Shown: positions 7,833 through 15,644 of the stretch, in pieces
How positions within the stretch are numbered: position 1 is the first letter of the stretch
Layout: each line of letters opens with the position of its first letter
Assembly (NCBI RefSeq): GCF_021729085.1
Contig: NZ_JAJSAR010000001.1
Span: forward strand, 434,001-498,000
Origin: Pseudohongiella sp. O18
Lineage (GTDB): Bacteria > Pseudomonadota > Gammaproteobacteria > Pseudomonadales > Pseudohongiellaceae
DNA: 64,000 nt
Direction: 5' to 3'
Position numbers and translations under genes: made by a program
Notes under the pieces: model-generated
Database searches by the model: none
What the model saw: the letters and a program-made list of their open reading frames with translations, nothing else
What the model was told of the DNA's origin: nothing

Positions 7833-7839
7833 GCCTTTC

Positions 7840-7958
7840 GCCTAACGCTCGTCATAATAAAGCAGTTTTATGGAACGAAAGCTTGTGAAAAACTGGCCGT
7901 AGTCCATTCATAAGCTGGAGTGTAGCAAACTGTTTCCTTTTTGATTTTATTGTTAGGT
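7840..7958 (-). repeat. attC site
   Basis: Left core gcctaac, right core gttaggt, 119 bases. Site of the cassette whose gene ends at 7969. Confidence 0.92.
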
Positions 7959-7968
7959 GTCATCTCTC

Positions 7969-8268
7969 TTACAGGTTTCTGTATTTCTCAGGCAGGATGC
8001 TTAGACGTATCTCATCCAGATCTCTAAATGTAATGATATTTTTAGAAAGACCTGGGTTGAGCCGTGCATAGCACTCCGCGACTTCTGCAATCAATGATAC
8101 GTTAGCCTTCAATGCCGACAAACAATCATCCACTGAATCTACACCAAAATAATGCTCAACGGTTGGGATTGTGAAGGAATATTCCACCGCTCCTTCGTTT
8201 ACGATGGCGCTGAATGTAATGCGTTCGTCCTGAACTCTGAAATTATCGTTGATCTCAAAATTCATCAC
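7969..8268 (-). CDS. Hypothetical DUF1488-like protein (cassette)
   Basis: A 99-residue soluble protein. It begins MMNFEINDNFRVQDERITFSAIVN and has a mid FGVDSVDDCLSALKAN helix and a long helix after it. The order (N-terminal strands, a short C-containing turn, then two helices around residues 50-75) loosely recalls DUF1488, but this is uncertain. The stop (TAA at 7969) lies 11 bases past the attC core. Function unknown. Confidence 0.6.
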   Translation of the reverse strand: MMNFEINDNFRVQDERITFSAIVNEGAVEYSFTIPTVEHYFGVDSVDDCLSALKANVSLIAEVAECYARLNPGLSKNIITFRDLDEIRLSILPEKYRNL

Positions 8269-8274
8269 TGATAC

Positions 8275-8379
8275 ACCTAACGCCTATGTTCTGGCGCCAA
8301 AGCAAGTTGGCGTGGCCTTTGCGCTTTTTGCAAAAGGCATGACGACTTGCTTTTGTCGCTCAGGAACTGTTTGTTATGT
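8275..8379 (-). repeat. attC site
   Basis: Left core acctaac, right core gttatgt, 105 bases with a long palindrome (gcaagttggcgtgg against ttgcttttgtcgc flanks). Site of the K+ channel-like cassette. Confidence 0.92.
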
Positions 8380-8390
8380 GTCATTTGCAC

Positions 8391-8918
8391 TTAGCTACCG
8401 GATCTTTTAGCGAAGAGTGAACTTGCATATCCGATTAATAATCCGAATACTAATAAACCCAATAGTGCCTCGCCAGCCGCGATTAGCTGAAAGTCGTCTG
8501 CTGGAGTTAAATCACCGTAACCTAAAGTACTGAAAGTGACTATTGAGAAGTACAGTGCTTCTTTTCCTGTTATAGCTTCCGAATCAATTACTGGACATAG
8601 CATAAACAGTGCTGCAAACGCAGTAACTGTTCCTAGAATCAACGTCATTGCGTCAAACAGATAAATCGCTGCCCCGGCGATAACCATTCCCTCGTGGTCC
8701 AAAGTGACCGCCTCCGCGCGTCTAGTTCTAACAATCAACCAAGCGATCTCCCCTAAGAGAATCAATGTAATTACAAAATATCCGATTACAGCCTGAGTCA
8801 ATGTGCCAGTCGGAGTGCGTGCCTCGGTTCCCAAGAATGCAAAAATTACAAAGAAGCCGAAGAGCTGCGCTCCAACGACAAATCTTGCAATCCATAAAGC
8901 TCTCTTAAAGTAGTGCAC
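8391..8918 (-). CDS. Two-pore-domain-like ion channel (K+ filter) cassette protein
   Basis: A 175-residue integral membrane protein with about four membrane segments and, between the last two, a pore helix and selectivity filter STLGYGDLTP, the T-x-G-Y-G hallmark of potassium channels (Ion_trans_2, PF07885). The first two helices and the third (LFDAMTLILGTVTAFAALFML) would form extra segments before the pore. It lacks a cytoplasmic RCK or cyclic-nucleotide domain. Start is GTG at 8918 with a weak ribosome site. As a mobile cassette, a channel might alter membrane potential or act as an effector; ordinary K+ homeostasis is equally possible. Confidence 0.85.
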   Translation of the reverse strand: MHYFKRALWIARFVVGAQLFGFFVIFAFLGTEARTPTGTLTQAVIGYFVITLILLGEIAWLIVRTRRAEAVTLDHEGMVIAGAAIYLFDAMTLILGTVTAFAALFMLCPVIDSEAITGKEALYFSIVTFSTLGYGDLTPADDFQLIAAGEALLGLLVFGLLIGYASSLFAKRSGS

Positions 8919-8936
8919 GATAGTTAATCACTGTAC

Positions 8937-9017
8937 ATATAACGCTCATTCATAAGCGGCGCCTGCACAGCAGGTGTCAGGCGACCGAAGGGAGCGTACT
9001 TGATGTGATTGTTATGT
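8937..9017 (-). repeat. attC site
   Basis: Left core atataac, right core gttatgt, 81 bases with GGCGCCTG/CAGGCG-type arms. Site of the cassette gene ending at 9034. Confidence 0.9.
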
Positions 9018-9033
9018 GACGCTGTCGATTTAT

Positions 9034-9642
9034 TCACTGTGAAATTCCAACACAATAGTCCAATGGTTGCTGGAGCCTACTTAGATCAGCCTCATCTGTG
9101 ACGATCTCTGAAATAGGCAAGCAAGTTTCTCCACTCGATAGAAATTCAATGACTCTCCCCTGCAGATCAGTAATAGAGCTATACCGATATACATCATCTG
9201 AGTATACCATCTGCCCGTTCAATCGAATCAGAGGCTCATCGGAAATGCCGGAAATCGCCTCACCAATACCAGAGCCAGTTCGGTAAAGTGATCTATCTCC
9301 AAGATTGAACACCACAGTCGCTGTCGACGCTGGGGTAGTCAGCGCAAGCAACAAATGTGAATCATTTATAAATTGAATGATTTCCATGGAATCATACGGC
9401 TCCGGGGTATGAACCCACCATGCCTCATCAGCGCCCTCGATTCTTAAATAGATCTCCGATGGTTCAAACAGATTATCATCTTCATACTCCGGGCCAGCCA
9501 TAATTGAAGCAGTTACGGGGCCTGCCAATGTCTCTCTTACTGTAAGCACTGTATCAGGCTCGGAGTCATCATATGAGAGAAAATCACCGGGTGATGCTTC
9601 TAGTGGAATGACCAACAGTATCGGAAAAGGCCAAAGTTTCAT
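9034..9642 (-). CDS. Hypothetical exported protein (cassette)
   Basis: A 202-residue protein with a short hydrophobic N-terminus (LWPFPILLVIPLEASPG) that could act as a signal peptide, followed by an acidic, beta-rich body (YDDSEPDTVLTVRE, YEDDNLFEPSEIYLRI). Two cysteines near the C-terminus (ETCLP and DYCVG) could form a disulfide, in keeping with a periplasmic location. No family recognised. ATG 9642 has no strong ribosome site. Confidence 0.6.
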   Translation of the reverse strand: MKLWPFPILLVIPLEASPGDFLSYDDSEPDTVLTVRETLAGPVTASIMAGPEYEDDNLFEPSEIYLRIEGADEAWWVHTPEPYDSMEIIQFINDSHLLLALTTPASTATVVFNLGDRSLYRTGSGIGEAISGISDEPLIRLNGQMVYSDDVYRYSSITDLQGRVIEFLSSGETCLPISEIVTDEADLSRLQQPLDYCVGISQ

Positions 9643-9668
9643 TGTTGAGTTATCCGTTGGCTCTAGTC

Positions 9669-9747
9669 ACATAACGCCCGTGGATAACCGGCACGAGCGC
9701 AGTTCGTGCCCGGCGCCGAAGGTGCGTAGTTGATCTAATTGTTATGT
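9669..9747 (-). repeat. attC site
   Basis: Left core acataac followed by GCCCG, right core gttatgt, 79 bases with GGCACGAGCGCAG/GTGCCCGGCGCC arms. Site of the VOC cassette at 9735. Confidence 0.93.
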
Positions 9748-10118
9748 CCAGACAACGTTCCATCTTGAATAAACTCTATACGGTTTCCAAAAGGGTCATG
9801 GGAAAAAGCTCTAACCACGCCGGGAATGCCAGTGTCTTCTAGAACCTCATACCCATTCGCAGCAAGGGTTGTCTTTAGTTCGCCTAAGTCTGTCACTACT
9901 ATTGCTGGATGTGCCTTTCTTGCAGCTCTAAATTCATCTTCTACTCCCAAATGAATTTTCACCACACCTCGCTCGAACCAAACACCACCTCGTCCAGCTA
10001 ATGAAGCTGGCTTTGGCACCTCCGGCATTCCAAGAATATCGCTATAGAATGCTCTCGCCTGAGATTCTTTTCCCCTCGGCATTGCAAGCTGAACATGATC
10101 AAGCCCAACTATCTGCAT
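9735..10118 (-). CDS. VOC (glyoxalase) family protein (cassette)
   Basis: A 127-residue VOC protein: it begins VGLDHVQLAMPRG with the first metal-ligand-type His, has ARAFYSDILGMPEV, a VVKIHLGVE strand with a second His, and ends DPFGNRIEFIQ with the conserved Glu. These H-H-E positions are the usual divalent metal site of fosfomycin-resistance and glyoxalase relatives. The closest look is to uncharacterised glyoxalases rather than FosA, so no resistance claim is made. The stop overlaps the attC. Confidence 0.88.
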   Translation of the reverse strand: MQIVGLDHVQLAMPRGKESQARAFYSDILGMPEVPKPASLAGRGGVWFERGVVKIHLGVEDEFRAARKAHPAIVVTDLGELKTTLAANGYEVLEDTGIPGVVRAFSHDPFGNRIEFIQDGTLSGHNN

Positions 10119-10156
10119 TTACTATCTCCAGGTGGAGCCACAATTCTTGAAGAGGG

Positions 10157-10234
10157 ACATAACGCCCTTCATCAGTGGCGCAACCGGAGGTTGCGTCCAG
10201 CGCTGAAGGCGCGCACTGTATGTAATGGTTAGAG
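10157..10234 (-). repeat. attC site
   Basis: Left core acataac, right core gttagag, 78 bases with GGCGCAACC/GGTTGCG arms. Site of the GNAT cassette ending at 10314. Confidence 0.92.
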
Positions 10235-10313
10235 CGTATCATTGTTATGAATTATCGCCGTCCTGTCTCTATGCTATCGAGTACACCTTAAAGTCTTTAG
10301 GCTCTCCTCCTAC

Positions 10314-10790
10314 TTAACGAAAAGAGCTTCGGATGCCTTCAGGCACGAAACCACATTTTTGGAGCACAATCTCTGAAGCAATATTGGACGGCAGTATACA
10401 AGCCTGAATCCGGGTGAATTTCCGATACTTAAAACCCCACTCAACAACCAAGTGGCAAGCTTGTGTTGCTATTCCTCGCCCCCAAAATTCAGGATGAACG
10501 TCATACGCTATCTCTGCTGAACGGCTTGCTTCACAAACCGAATGAAATCCAATAGTCCCTATTAAATCGCCGCTTGATTTATATATGATCGCAAATCGAA
10601 TCTGTGACTCTGGATCCTCCAGATTGTAGAGCTTTGCCTCACTTACCAAGTCTTGCTTCGACCTTAGATTCCAACTCGTGTGCTCTACAACCTCGGGGAC
10701 TGACAGGTATGAATACCAACTATCCACGTCTGACAGCTGTAATTCCCGTAAATATATCTCAGGCGTTTCCATACTTGGTTTGCAGCTCAT
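10314..10790 (-). CDS. GNAT family N-acetyltransferase (cassette)
   Basis: A 158-residue RimJ/RimL-type acetyltransferase (Acetyltransf_3). The first strand EIYLRELQLSDVDSW, the central GTIGFH strand, and the acetyl-CoA pyrophosphate loop FWGRGIATQA are all present, followed by ACILPSNIASEIVLQKCGF with the usual N-x-x-S helix. Substrate cannot be predicted; relatives acetylate ribosomal protein N-termini, antibiotics or small amines. Start ATG at 10790 has no strong ribosome site, and the 80 bases between attC and the gene end hold nothing else visible. Confidence 0.88.
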   Translation of the reverse strand: MSCKPSMETPEIYLRELQLSDVDSWYSYLSVPEVVEHTSWNLRSKQDLVSEAKLYNLEDPESQIRFAIIYKSSGDLIGTIGFHSVCEASRSAEIAYDVHPEFWGRGIATQACHLVVEWGFKYRKFTRIQACILPSNIASEIVLQKCGFVPEGIRSSFR

Positions 10791-10798
10791 CTGATGCG

Positions 10799-10917
10799 CT
10801 CTAACGCTTAGCTCACCTGCACATACTGCGTAGAGCGTTTTTGTGTAAAATGTAGCGTAGCGACTGACACAAAAATGAACGTAGCAGTATGTGTCAGCGT
10901 GCAGCTACTTGTTAAAT
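10799..10917 (-). repeat. attC site
   Basis: Left core ctctaac, right core gttaaat, 119 bases with long arms around GTGTAAAATGTAGC. Site of the cassette gene ending at 10905. Confidence 0.9.
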
Positions 10918-11531
10918 GCCCAGGATTGGACAAACTCCATAAGCTTTTCCGGGTCGACTTCTCCGTTAGTATTAGTGGCCAATTCACATAAAGCTGCGAA
11001 CGACATACATGCAATCATTGTTGAAAACTCGATTGCTTCATTTATGTGGTCTTTTTCATAACAATGCTGTATTGAGCTGCCGCTAAAATTCCTTTGAAGC
11101 TGGATAGCACCCGAGTGTGTAATACTATTTAAACCGCTCCATGTATGGTTTTTAATTTCAGAAAAATATACAGGAAGTTCGTGAGCAGCTTCTACCTCAA
11201 GCACCATATCACCAAAGTTAAGATTGCCATTAGCTTTTGAAACCAACTTGTCTTCATTAATATATTTTTCTAGCTGCTCACTATTAGCGCACTTTTCTAA
11301 CCACATTGCACGAATATAGGTTTCAAACAGCACCCGCAACAAGGCAAAAGCGGAAGGATAAGCACTGTTGCTTAGGCAAAACTTCACTCCCTGTGCATGA
11401 TCAATAGCTACCGCAAACAAAGTAGCCGCCGACTTTACTGAGACCTCATTTGTCTCAATCTTCATTCTGACAATATGGCCTTCAATAATGTCGAGCGTTT
11501 CTATATATTTTGGTAAAAGGTTCATATGCAT
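10905..11531 (-). CDS. Hypothetical helical protein (DUF6988/DUF5677-like; cassette)
   Basis: A 208-residue soluble all-helical protein. The segment AFALLRVLFETYIRAMWL near residues 62-80 is a pattern shared by DUF5677- and DUF6988-type HEPN-like proteins (a helix with R-x-x-x-E-T), and a second bundle lies near EAIEFSTMIACMSFAALCEL. HEPN-like folds include RNases, but the catalytic R-x(4-6)-H motif is not evident. The family call is weak. Start at ATG 11531 lies at the edge of the neighbouring attC core. Confidence 0.6.
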   Translation of the reverse strand: MHMNLLPKYIETLDIIEGHIVRMKIETNEVSVKSAATLFAVAIDHAQGVKFCLSNSAYPSAFALLRVLFETYIRAMWLEKCANSEQLEKYINEDKLVSKANGNLNFGDMVLEVEAAHELPVYFSEIKNHTWSGLNSITHSGAIQLQRNFSGSSIQHCYEKDHINEAIEFSTMIACMSFAALCELATNTNGEVDPEKLMEFVQSWAFNK

Positions 11532-11587
11532 TTAACGCCCTTGTTCAAGCGCCAGCGTAGCTGGGCGCTTGGAATTCATTGTTATGT
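11530..11587 (-). repeat. attC site
   Basis: Left core atttaac, right core gttatgt, 58 bases with perfect AAGCGCCAGC/GCTGGGCGCTT arms. Site of the small membrane-protein cassette. Confidence 0.93.
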
Positions 11588-11631
11588 GAACAAACTTCGT
11601 CACACCCAAAATTTAGTGTGGTCGCCAACAT

Positions 11632-12009
11632 CTATGTCATGTACACCGAGCTCATTAGCATGACAGGCACCCACGCAGAACAGGCTAGCAATACTGAGCA
11701 AGCGAGAACCATTACGATGCTACTAACCGTAGCGTGCCCAAAGAAAATAGTTGGTTTGAACATATACAGTTCGGAAACTAGACGAGCGGTGTGGGTAATG
11801 TTTTTGGAAAGCTCTTCGATACGCAGTTTCAATGAGTTAAATATCGATTTTCCATAAGCAAAGAGAAATACGATCAATGCCTCAAGTCCCACTAAGTCAG
11901 CTACTATGATGAACTCCAGCGTAAAGGGAACTAGAAAAGGCGCCACCGCGATAAGTACTAGAATTAACCCTAACTTGATTAGGGTGCTCTTTCTAAACTC
12001 AAATTTCAT
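11632..12009 (-). CDS. Small membrane protein (cassette)
   Basis: A 125-residue protein with two hydrophobic segments near the N-terminus (LIKLGLILVLIAVAPFLVPF and FIIVADLVGLEALIVFLFAYG), an amphipathic helix (NSLKLRIEELSKNITHTARL) and two further segments at the C-terminus. A GGGAG ribosome site precedes ATG 12009. No family recognised. Small multi-pass membrane proteins are common cassette cargo. Confidence 0.65.
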   Translation of the reverse strand: MKFEFRKSTLIKLGLILVLIAVAPFLVPFTLEFIIVADLVGLEALIVFLFAYGKSIFNSLKLRIEELSKNITHTARLVSELYMFKPTIFFGHATVSSIVMVLACSVLLACSAWVPVMLMSSVYMT

Positions 12010-12026
12010 GTTTGATCTCCCTGTTC

Positions 12027-12110
12027 ACATAACGCCCTTTGTTAATTGGCAAGTGGCATAGCCACTTGTCCTGAGCCCGCTTTAGCGGGTGATTGAACTA
12101 ATTGTTATGT
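12027..12110 (-). repeat. attC site (copy A of duplicated cassette)
   Basis: Left core acataac, right core gttatgt, 84 bases with AAGTGGCATAGCCACTT stem. Almost identical to the site at 23312 (only ttaattgg against ttaatagg noticed). Confidence 0.95.
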
Positions 12111-12119
12111 GTCGATAGC

Positions 12120-12440
12120 TCAAGCATGGACCTTTACGCACTTAGCTCCGGCACCAGATACGACCTCACGAAGAACACGAACTTCAACCTCGCTAAGCCC
12201 ACCCTCGATCATTTCCATTGGGTAAATATCCAGCATGGGCTTACTCAGTTTAAAGAAGCCTAGAACTCCGACTTCCCGTAGCCCTCGCTTCAAACAGTCC
12301 ACTGCTGGAAAGAAATTGCCAATTAGCAATCTATTCGTGCTGAAGCTGGATTTAGGGGAAAAGCTCTTCGCACTCCCGTTGTGCGATATCACCATCCTGT
12401 CCCTGAAAATCTCTACTTTTACGTTCACTCTTCCACTCAC
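12120..12440 (-). CDS. Hypothetical protein, copy A of a duplicated cassette
   Basis: A 106-residue soluble protein with N-terminal strands (VNVKVEIFRDRMVISHNG), a cationic KSFSPKSSF loop, a central FFPAVDCLKRGLREVG helix and a C-terminal segment with EVEVRVLREVV. No family recognised. It is 97/106 identical (about 92%) to the gene at 23405, and the whole cassette including attC is the same length (426 bases) in both places. Start is GTG at 12440; a later GTG is possible. The two cassettes are followed upstream by unrelated attC sites, so they occupy independent positions. Confidence 0.75.
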   Translation of the reverse strand: MSGRVNVKVEIFRDRMVISHNGSAKSFSPKSSFSTNRLLIGNFFPAVDCLKRGLREVGVLGFFKLSKPMLDIYPMEMIEGGLSEVEVRVLREVVSGAGAKCVKVHA

Positions 12441-12452
12441 TTCAAATTAGAC

Positions 12453-12527
12453 ACATAACGCTTCAATAACCGGCGCAGCTTTGCTGCGCCCGGCGCCGTA
12501 GGCGGGAAGTTAATAGCCTTGTTAGGC
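12453..12527 (-). repeat. attC site
   Basis: Left core acataac, right core gttaggc, 75 bases with GGCGCAGC/GCTGCGCC arms. Site of the RibD/DHFR-like cassette. Confidence 0.93.
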
Positions 12528-12536
12528 GCATATACT

Positions 12537-13094
12537 CTAAACACCTTTATGCACTTCATAGCGTAGCTCAGCCATACCTACGCCCAACTGGCGAACTGAA
12601 ACGAGCTGGAGTGTTGGGCTTAAAACACAACGCGGAAAAAGGGGTTTGCCTTTACCGAGAGTGGCAGAGCCAATTTGAACAATAATTTCATCCAGTAACC
12701 CTGCATCATAGAACTGACCAGCTAAATCGCCACCCCCCACAATCCAAATATTTTTGTCTTTGGCCGCACTCCGCATTTCTCTATGAATGTGGTGTACATC
12801 TCCATTTGCGAAATGGATATCTGCTCCATCAATCGTGGGCAGCTTACGACTTGAAAATACCCATGCTGGCTGGCTATAGGGCCATGGTGAGCCCGTCTCT
12901 TTAGCTACCTGCTCAGCATGGCGCACGATCCATTCGTAGGTTGCTGACCCCATAGCTAAGGCGCCTACTTCAGATATGAATTCTGGATAACTAGAATTGT
13001 TAAGTTCCCCAAGAGGGAAAAGCCAGTCAAGAGAATCATCTTCAGTCGCGAGAAACCCATCAAGACTTGTGGCAGTGTAAAATTGCGTTTTCAT
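12537..13094 (-). CDS. Dihydrofolate reductase/RibD C-terminal family protein (cassette)
   Basis: A 185-residue Rossmann-like reductase of the RibD_C family (PF01872). It opens TATSLDGFLA with D-G-F, has a central MGSATYEWIV helix, and a glycine-rich IWIVGGGDLAGQF nucleotide loop near residue 115, then a LDEIIVQIGSATLGKG strand. Members reduce pyrimidine or pterin rings with NADPH; relatives are often annotated as DHFR family, but this is not one of the plasmid dfr trimethoprim-resistance types, which are shorter (about 157-165 residues) and differ in motif. Whether it affects folate metabolism is unknown. Confidence 0.85.
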   Translation of the reverse strand: MKTQFYTATSLDGFLATEDDSLDWLFPLGELNNSSYPEFISEVGALAMGSATYEWIVRHAEQVAKETGSPWPYSQPAWVFSSRKLPTIDGADIHFANGDVHHIHREMRSAAKDKNIWIVGGGDLAGQFYDAGLLDEIIVQIGSATLGKGKPLFPRCVLSPTLQLVSVRQLGVGMAELRYEVHKGV

Positions 13095-13120
13095 TGTTTA
13101 TATACCTGCTAATTTTATTC

Positions 13121-13195
13121 GCCTAACGACCGCAAGTGCAGCACGGCTTGCCGCGTCCGGCGCCGGGAGGCGCGAACTCATTGCGCTTGTTAGGC
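13121..13195 (-). repeat. attC site
   Basis: Left core gcctaac, right core gttaggc, 75 bases with GCACGGC/GCCGCGTCC arms. Stop codon of the GNAT gene at 13190 lies in the right core. Confidence 0.94.
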
Positions 13196-13714
13196 CGCAC
13201 TCTTGGGCACCTCGTACTCGAAGAGTTGCGTAAAGCCCCCGTCGTCGTCTGCTCGTAGTTCGCCTCGGCCCATACCAGCCTTTATCAGCACCGCGTGAGA
13301 GGCAGCGTTCTCTTGCGCAGTGGTTGCGATCATTCGCGATAAACCATGTGTGCCTACACCATAACCGATGAGACCTCGCAAAACCTCCGTGGCTATGCCT
13401 TGCCCCCAGTAGCGCCGCAAGTAGGCGTACTTGACCTCTGCATCTTCTTGCCCGCCAGGATGAACAATGCCACAGAAGCCAATTACCCCAGGCGTAAACC
13501 TGAGCTCGACCGCAAACATGCCATAACCACGCTTTTCGTAGTTGCTGCGCGTAACCATAAGCCATTCACGGCACTCTTCTTCAGTGAGGGGCTGGCCATC
13601 GCCAACCCATTTCATGGCGTCGGCGTCGCCATAGACAGCCATGAGGTCCAGCAAATCCGAATCGCGCAAGCGCCGAACCACTAATCGCTCCGTTTCAAAT
13701 ATTATATCGATCAC
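13190..13714 (-). CDS. GNAT family N-acetyltransferase (cassette)
   Basis: A 174-residue RimJ/RimL-type acetyltransferase. It opens IIFETERLVVRRLRDSD, has the acetyl-CoA loop YWGQGIATEVL, and ends with ATTAQENAASHAVLIKAGM. I chose GTG 13714 over GTG 13723 because GGGGGAG is spaced 8 bases before it. The stop is in the attC core. Its C-terminus matches the broken fragment at 5240-5335 by residue and base, so a relative of this cassette once sat at the left part of the array. Substrate unknown. Confidence 0.88.
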   Translation of the reverse strand: MIDIIFETERLVVRRLRDSDLLDLMAVYGDADAMKWVGDGQPLTEEECREWLMVTRSNYEKRGYGMFAVELRFTPGVIGFCGIVHPGGQEDAEVKYAYLRRYWGQGIATEVLRGLIGYGVGTHGLSRMIATTAQENAASHAVLIKAGMGRGELRADDDGGFTQLFEYEVPKSAA

Positions 13715-13735
13715 TCGCTGCACTCCCCCTGTGCG

Positions 13736-13798
13736 GTCTAACGCACTTGTTAATAGGCTTGGCGGCAGCCAAGTCCTTTATTGAATTTTTCGTTAGTT
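13736..13798 (-). repeat. attC site
   Basis: Left core gtctaac, right core gttagtt, 63 bases with GCTTGGCGGCAGCCAAG stem. Stop of the gene at 13793 lies in the right core. Confidence 0.93.
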
Positions 13799-14515
13799 GT
13801 CGACTACGTCCACGAGTCCGATTTCTCTCAATAACATTCTCCCTAAATGAGTTATATCAGTGGAAGATTTCTTAGGTTTACCTGTGCGAGAGTCAAACTC
13901 CGGAATTTTCGTAGTGCGATCAACTCTAATATTCGGTCGTACCAAGCCAAGTCTTTCTAAATGGTCCTTATAGCTCTCTTGTAACGCGTACTTGTCCAGC
14001 TCTTTCTCTGAAGCGTCCATCGAAGCACTTGCTGGCGCGAGAATTACTTTATGTTTTTCACGAAATTCGTGATCTCCACTTATCTCTGGATGTAGATACA
14101 TCCTTAGCCATATGATCTCTTCGTCATTGATTTCAGAGAGTAGATTAAGCAAGTACTTCTGCCGATGTGCCTCAATCTCAGCATCAGAAAGACCGTTCGC
14201 GACTATGGATGCAATGTAGGATGTTCGTTCTTTAGATATTGCTCTGGAAGCATGTATAAATCCATCTTCTGCAAGAGAAATATTTTCTTCGGATTTTAGA
14301 GTCTCCCTAACTATTTCCTCAGAAATGTGTGAAAGCTTCGACTCCAGTTCAGAAATGTACCTGGCAAGTCGATCAATTCTCTGGTCAGGGATAAGGTAGT
14401 CAATCAGCTCAGATAGTAGAGGGCCGGCAACTGGAATTGCACCTGCGATGGACTTTCCTGCAGCTGCAATCAAATCGGTTCTATTCTTATCGATTATTTT
14501 TTTTGACCCTTGCAC
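13793..14515 (-). CDS. Hypothetical helical protein, Abi-alpha-like (possible defence cassette)
   Basis: A 240-residue protein with an N-terminal glycine/alanine-rich hydrophobic stretch (AAAGKSIAGAIPVAGPLLSELIDYL, near residues 17-40), a long helical middle with coiled-coil character (ISELESKLSHISEEIVRETL) and a soluble charged C-terminal half. Hydrophobic segment followed by a helical bundle with LLSEINDEEIIWLRMYL recalls DUF4393/Abi-alpha abortive-infection proteins. The resemblance is by pattern and the assignment is tentative. It is a single-gene cassette with the stop in the attC core. Confidence 0.55.
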   Translation of the reverse strand: MQGSKKIIDKNRTDLIAAAGKSIAGAIPVAGPLLSELIDYLIPDQRIDRLARYISELESKLSHISEEIVRETLKSEENISLAEDGFIHASRAISKERTSYIASIVANGLSDAEIEAHRQKYLLNLLSEINDEEIIWLRMYLHPEISGDHEFREKHKVILAPASASMDASEKELDKYALQESYKDHLERLGLVRPNIRVDRTTKIPEFDSRTGKPKKSSTDITHLGRMLLREIGLVDVVDN

Positions 14516-14530
14516 ATACTCACCTTTGGC

Positions 14531-14650
14531 AACTAACGCCCAGTTCAGCCACGACGGGTACGGAGCGGCTGTTGTGTTAATGTTTGAGCGGCAGTGAATA
14601 ACACAAAAGTTGTGTAGTGCCCGTTGTCGGTCTGCAACTGATTGTTATGC
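14531..14650 (-). repeat. attC site
   Basis: Left core aactaac, right core gttatgc, 120 bases, the longest in the array. Site of the alpha/beta hydrolase cassette. Confidence 0.9.
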
Positions 14651-14668
14651 GTCTCCACTTGGTCTCCC

Positions 14669-15490
14669 CTAAAGATGCTTCTGTAGCCAATCAAGCATCG
14701 CCGCATGAGTTTCGCTCATCAACTGATCGGAAAACACTTCATGACCAGCGTCTAGAGCCAGGAGCTTGGACTCGACACCTGCTTCCTTCAACATTGCAGC
14801 TAACTTAACGCTGTTGGCTTCAAAGTTGACTGCCTGATCCCTGGTGCCGTGTACGATTAGAATTGGCGGGTCATCTGGTGTTACATGATTCACCGGGGAA
14901 AGTACCGGGATCACCTCAGGATCAAAATCCAAGAGGCGAGCCCCAAATAACTCTGCCTCGGGTGGGATAGTGCCGAGGTCGGTAATGGGCATAATGGCAA
15001 TCGCAGCTTTGAAATCACTATCCGTCCGCTTTACTGGCTCAATCTCCATGCTGAGTTGAAGCGCTAGATGTCCACCAGAGCTGATCCCCAAAATTCCCAG
15101 TCGCTCGGGATCAACTCCGAACGACTCGCTATTGTCTTTAATATGCTGAATGCCTATTCTCAGTGCCTCAACAGCATCAGGAATGCGGAAGGTTGGCATA
15201 CCAGGATGATATATCTGGAACAATGTATAGCCATGCTCTAACAACACCTCCCAGAACGGTCTGGCGATGTTGAGATTGTCCGCGCCGGATAGAAAACCAC
15301 CACTTACAACAAAGACAACCCCAAGCCCATTAGGTGACGACGGAACTTCTACATCGTAATACATAGCCATGCCGTCTTTATGACCATAGACATTATGTCT
15401 ATCGATCTCGCTAGCTTGAGCGCTTACCTGACCTACACAAGACAATACTAAAAAAATGGTGAGGCAATATATTTTTCGCACATTTTCCAA
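14669..15490 (-). CDS. Exported alpha/beta hydrolase (cassette)
   Basis: A 273-residue alpha/beta hydrolase with a signal peptide (RKIYCLTIFLVLSCVGQVSAQA). It shows the oxyanion-type VSGGFLSG loop, the nucleophile elbow GISSGGH (GxSxGG), the acid in HGTRDQ and the catalytic His in AGHEVF, in the right order. It resembles dienelactone hydrolase/BD-FAE-like esterases. The frame is open to 15673 inside the neighbouring attC, but TTG 15490 has AAGGAG about 8 bases upstream and places the signal peptide at the N-terminus, so I use it. Likely periplasmic esterase or lipase; substrate unknown. Confidence 0.87.
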   Translation of the reverse strand: MENVRKIYCLTIFLVLSCVGQVSAQASEIDRHNVYGHKDGMAMYYDVEVPSSPNGLGVVFVVSGGFLSGADNLNIARPFWEVLLEHGYTLFQIYHPGMPTFRIPDAVEALRIGIQHIKDNSESFGVDPERLGILGISSGGHLALQLSMEIEPVKRTDSDFKAAIAIMPITDLGTIPPEAELFGARLLDFDPEVIPVLSPVNHVTPDDPPILIVHGTRDQAVNFEANSVKLAAMLKEAGVESKLLALDAGHEVFSDQLMSETHAAMLDWLQKHL

Positions 15491-15554
15491 ATTTTGCACT
15501 CCTTGTTGATAATTAATAAACGTCGCCCAAACTAAGTACGATGCCCGGCCTGAC

Positions 15555-15644
15555 ACATAACGCCTTGCTAAGGGGCAAAATGCGCAGCAGTTTGTCCCGT
15601 GGAGGCCACTTGTGGCCGGAACGTACTTGAGCAACTCGTTAGGT
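15555..15644 (-). repeat. attC site
   Basis: Left core acataac, right core gttaggt, 90 bases with GGCCACTTGTGGCC inner stem. Site of the DUF1232 cassette; stop 15639 lies in the right core. Confidence 0.93.

Noticed and set aside
13098-13565. Open frame of 155 codons on the minus strand across the GNAT gene and attC.
   Set aside because: Arg/Trp/Cys-rich shadow of the GNAT gene at 13190 in another frame.
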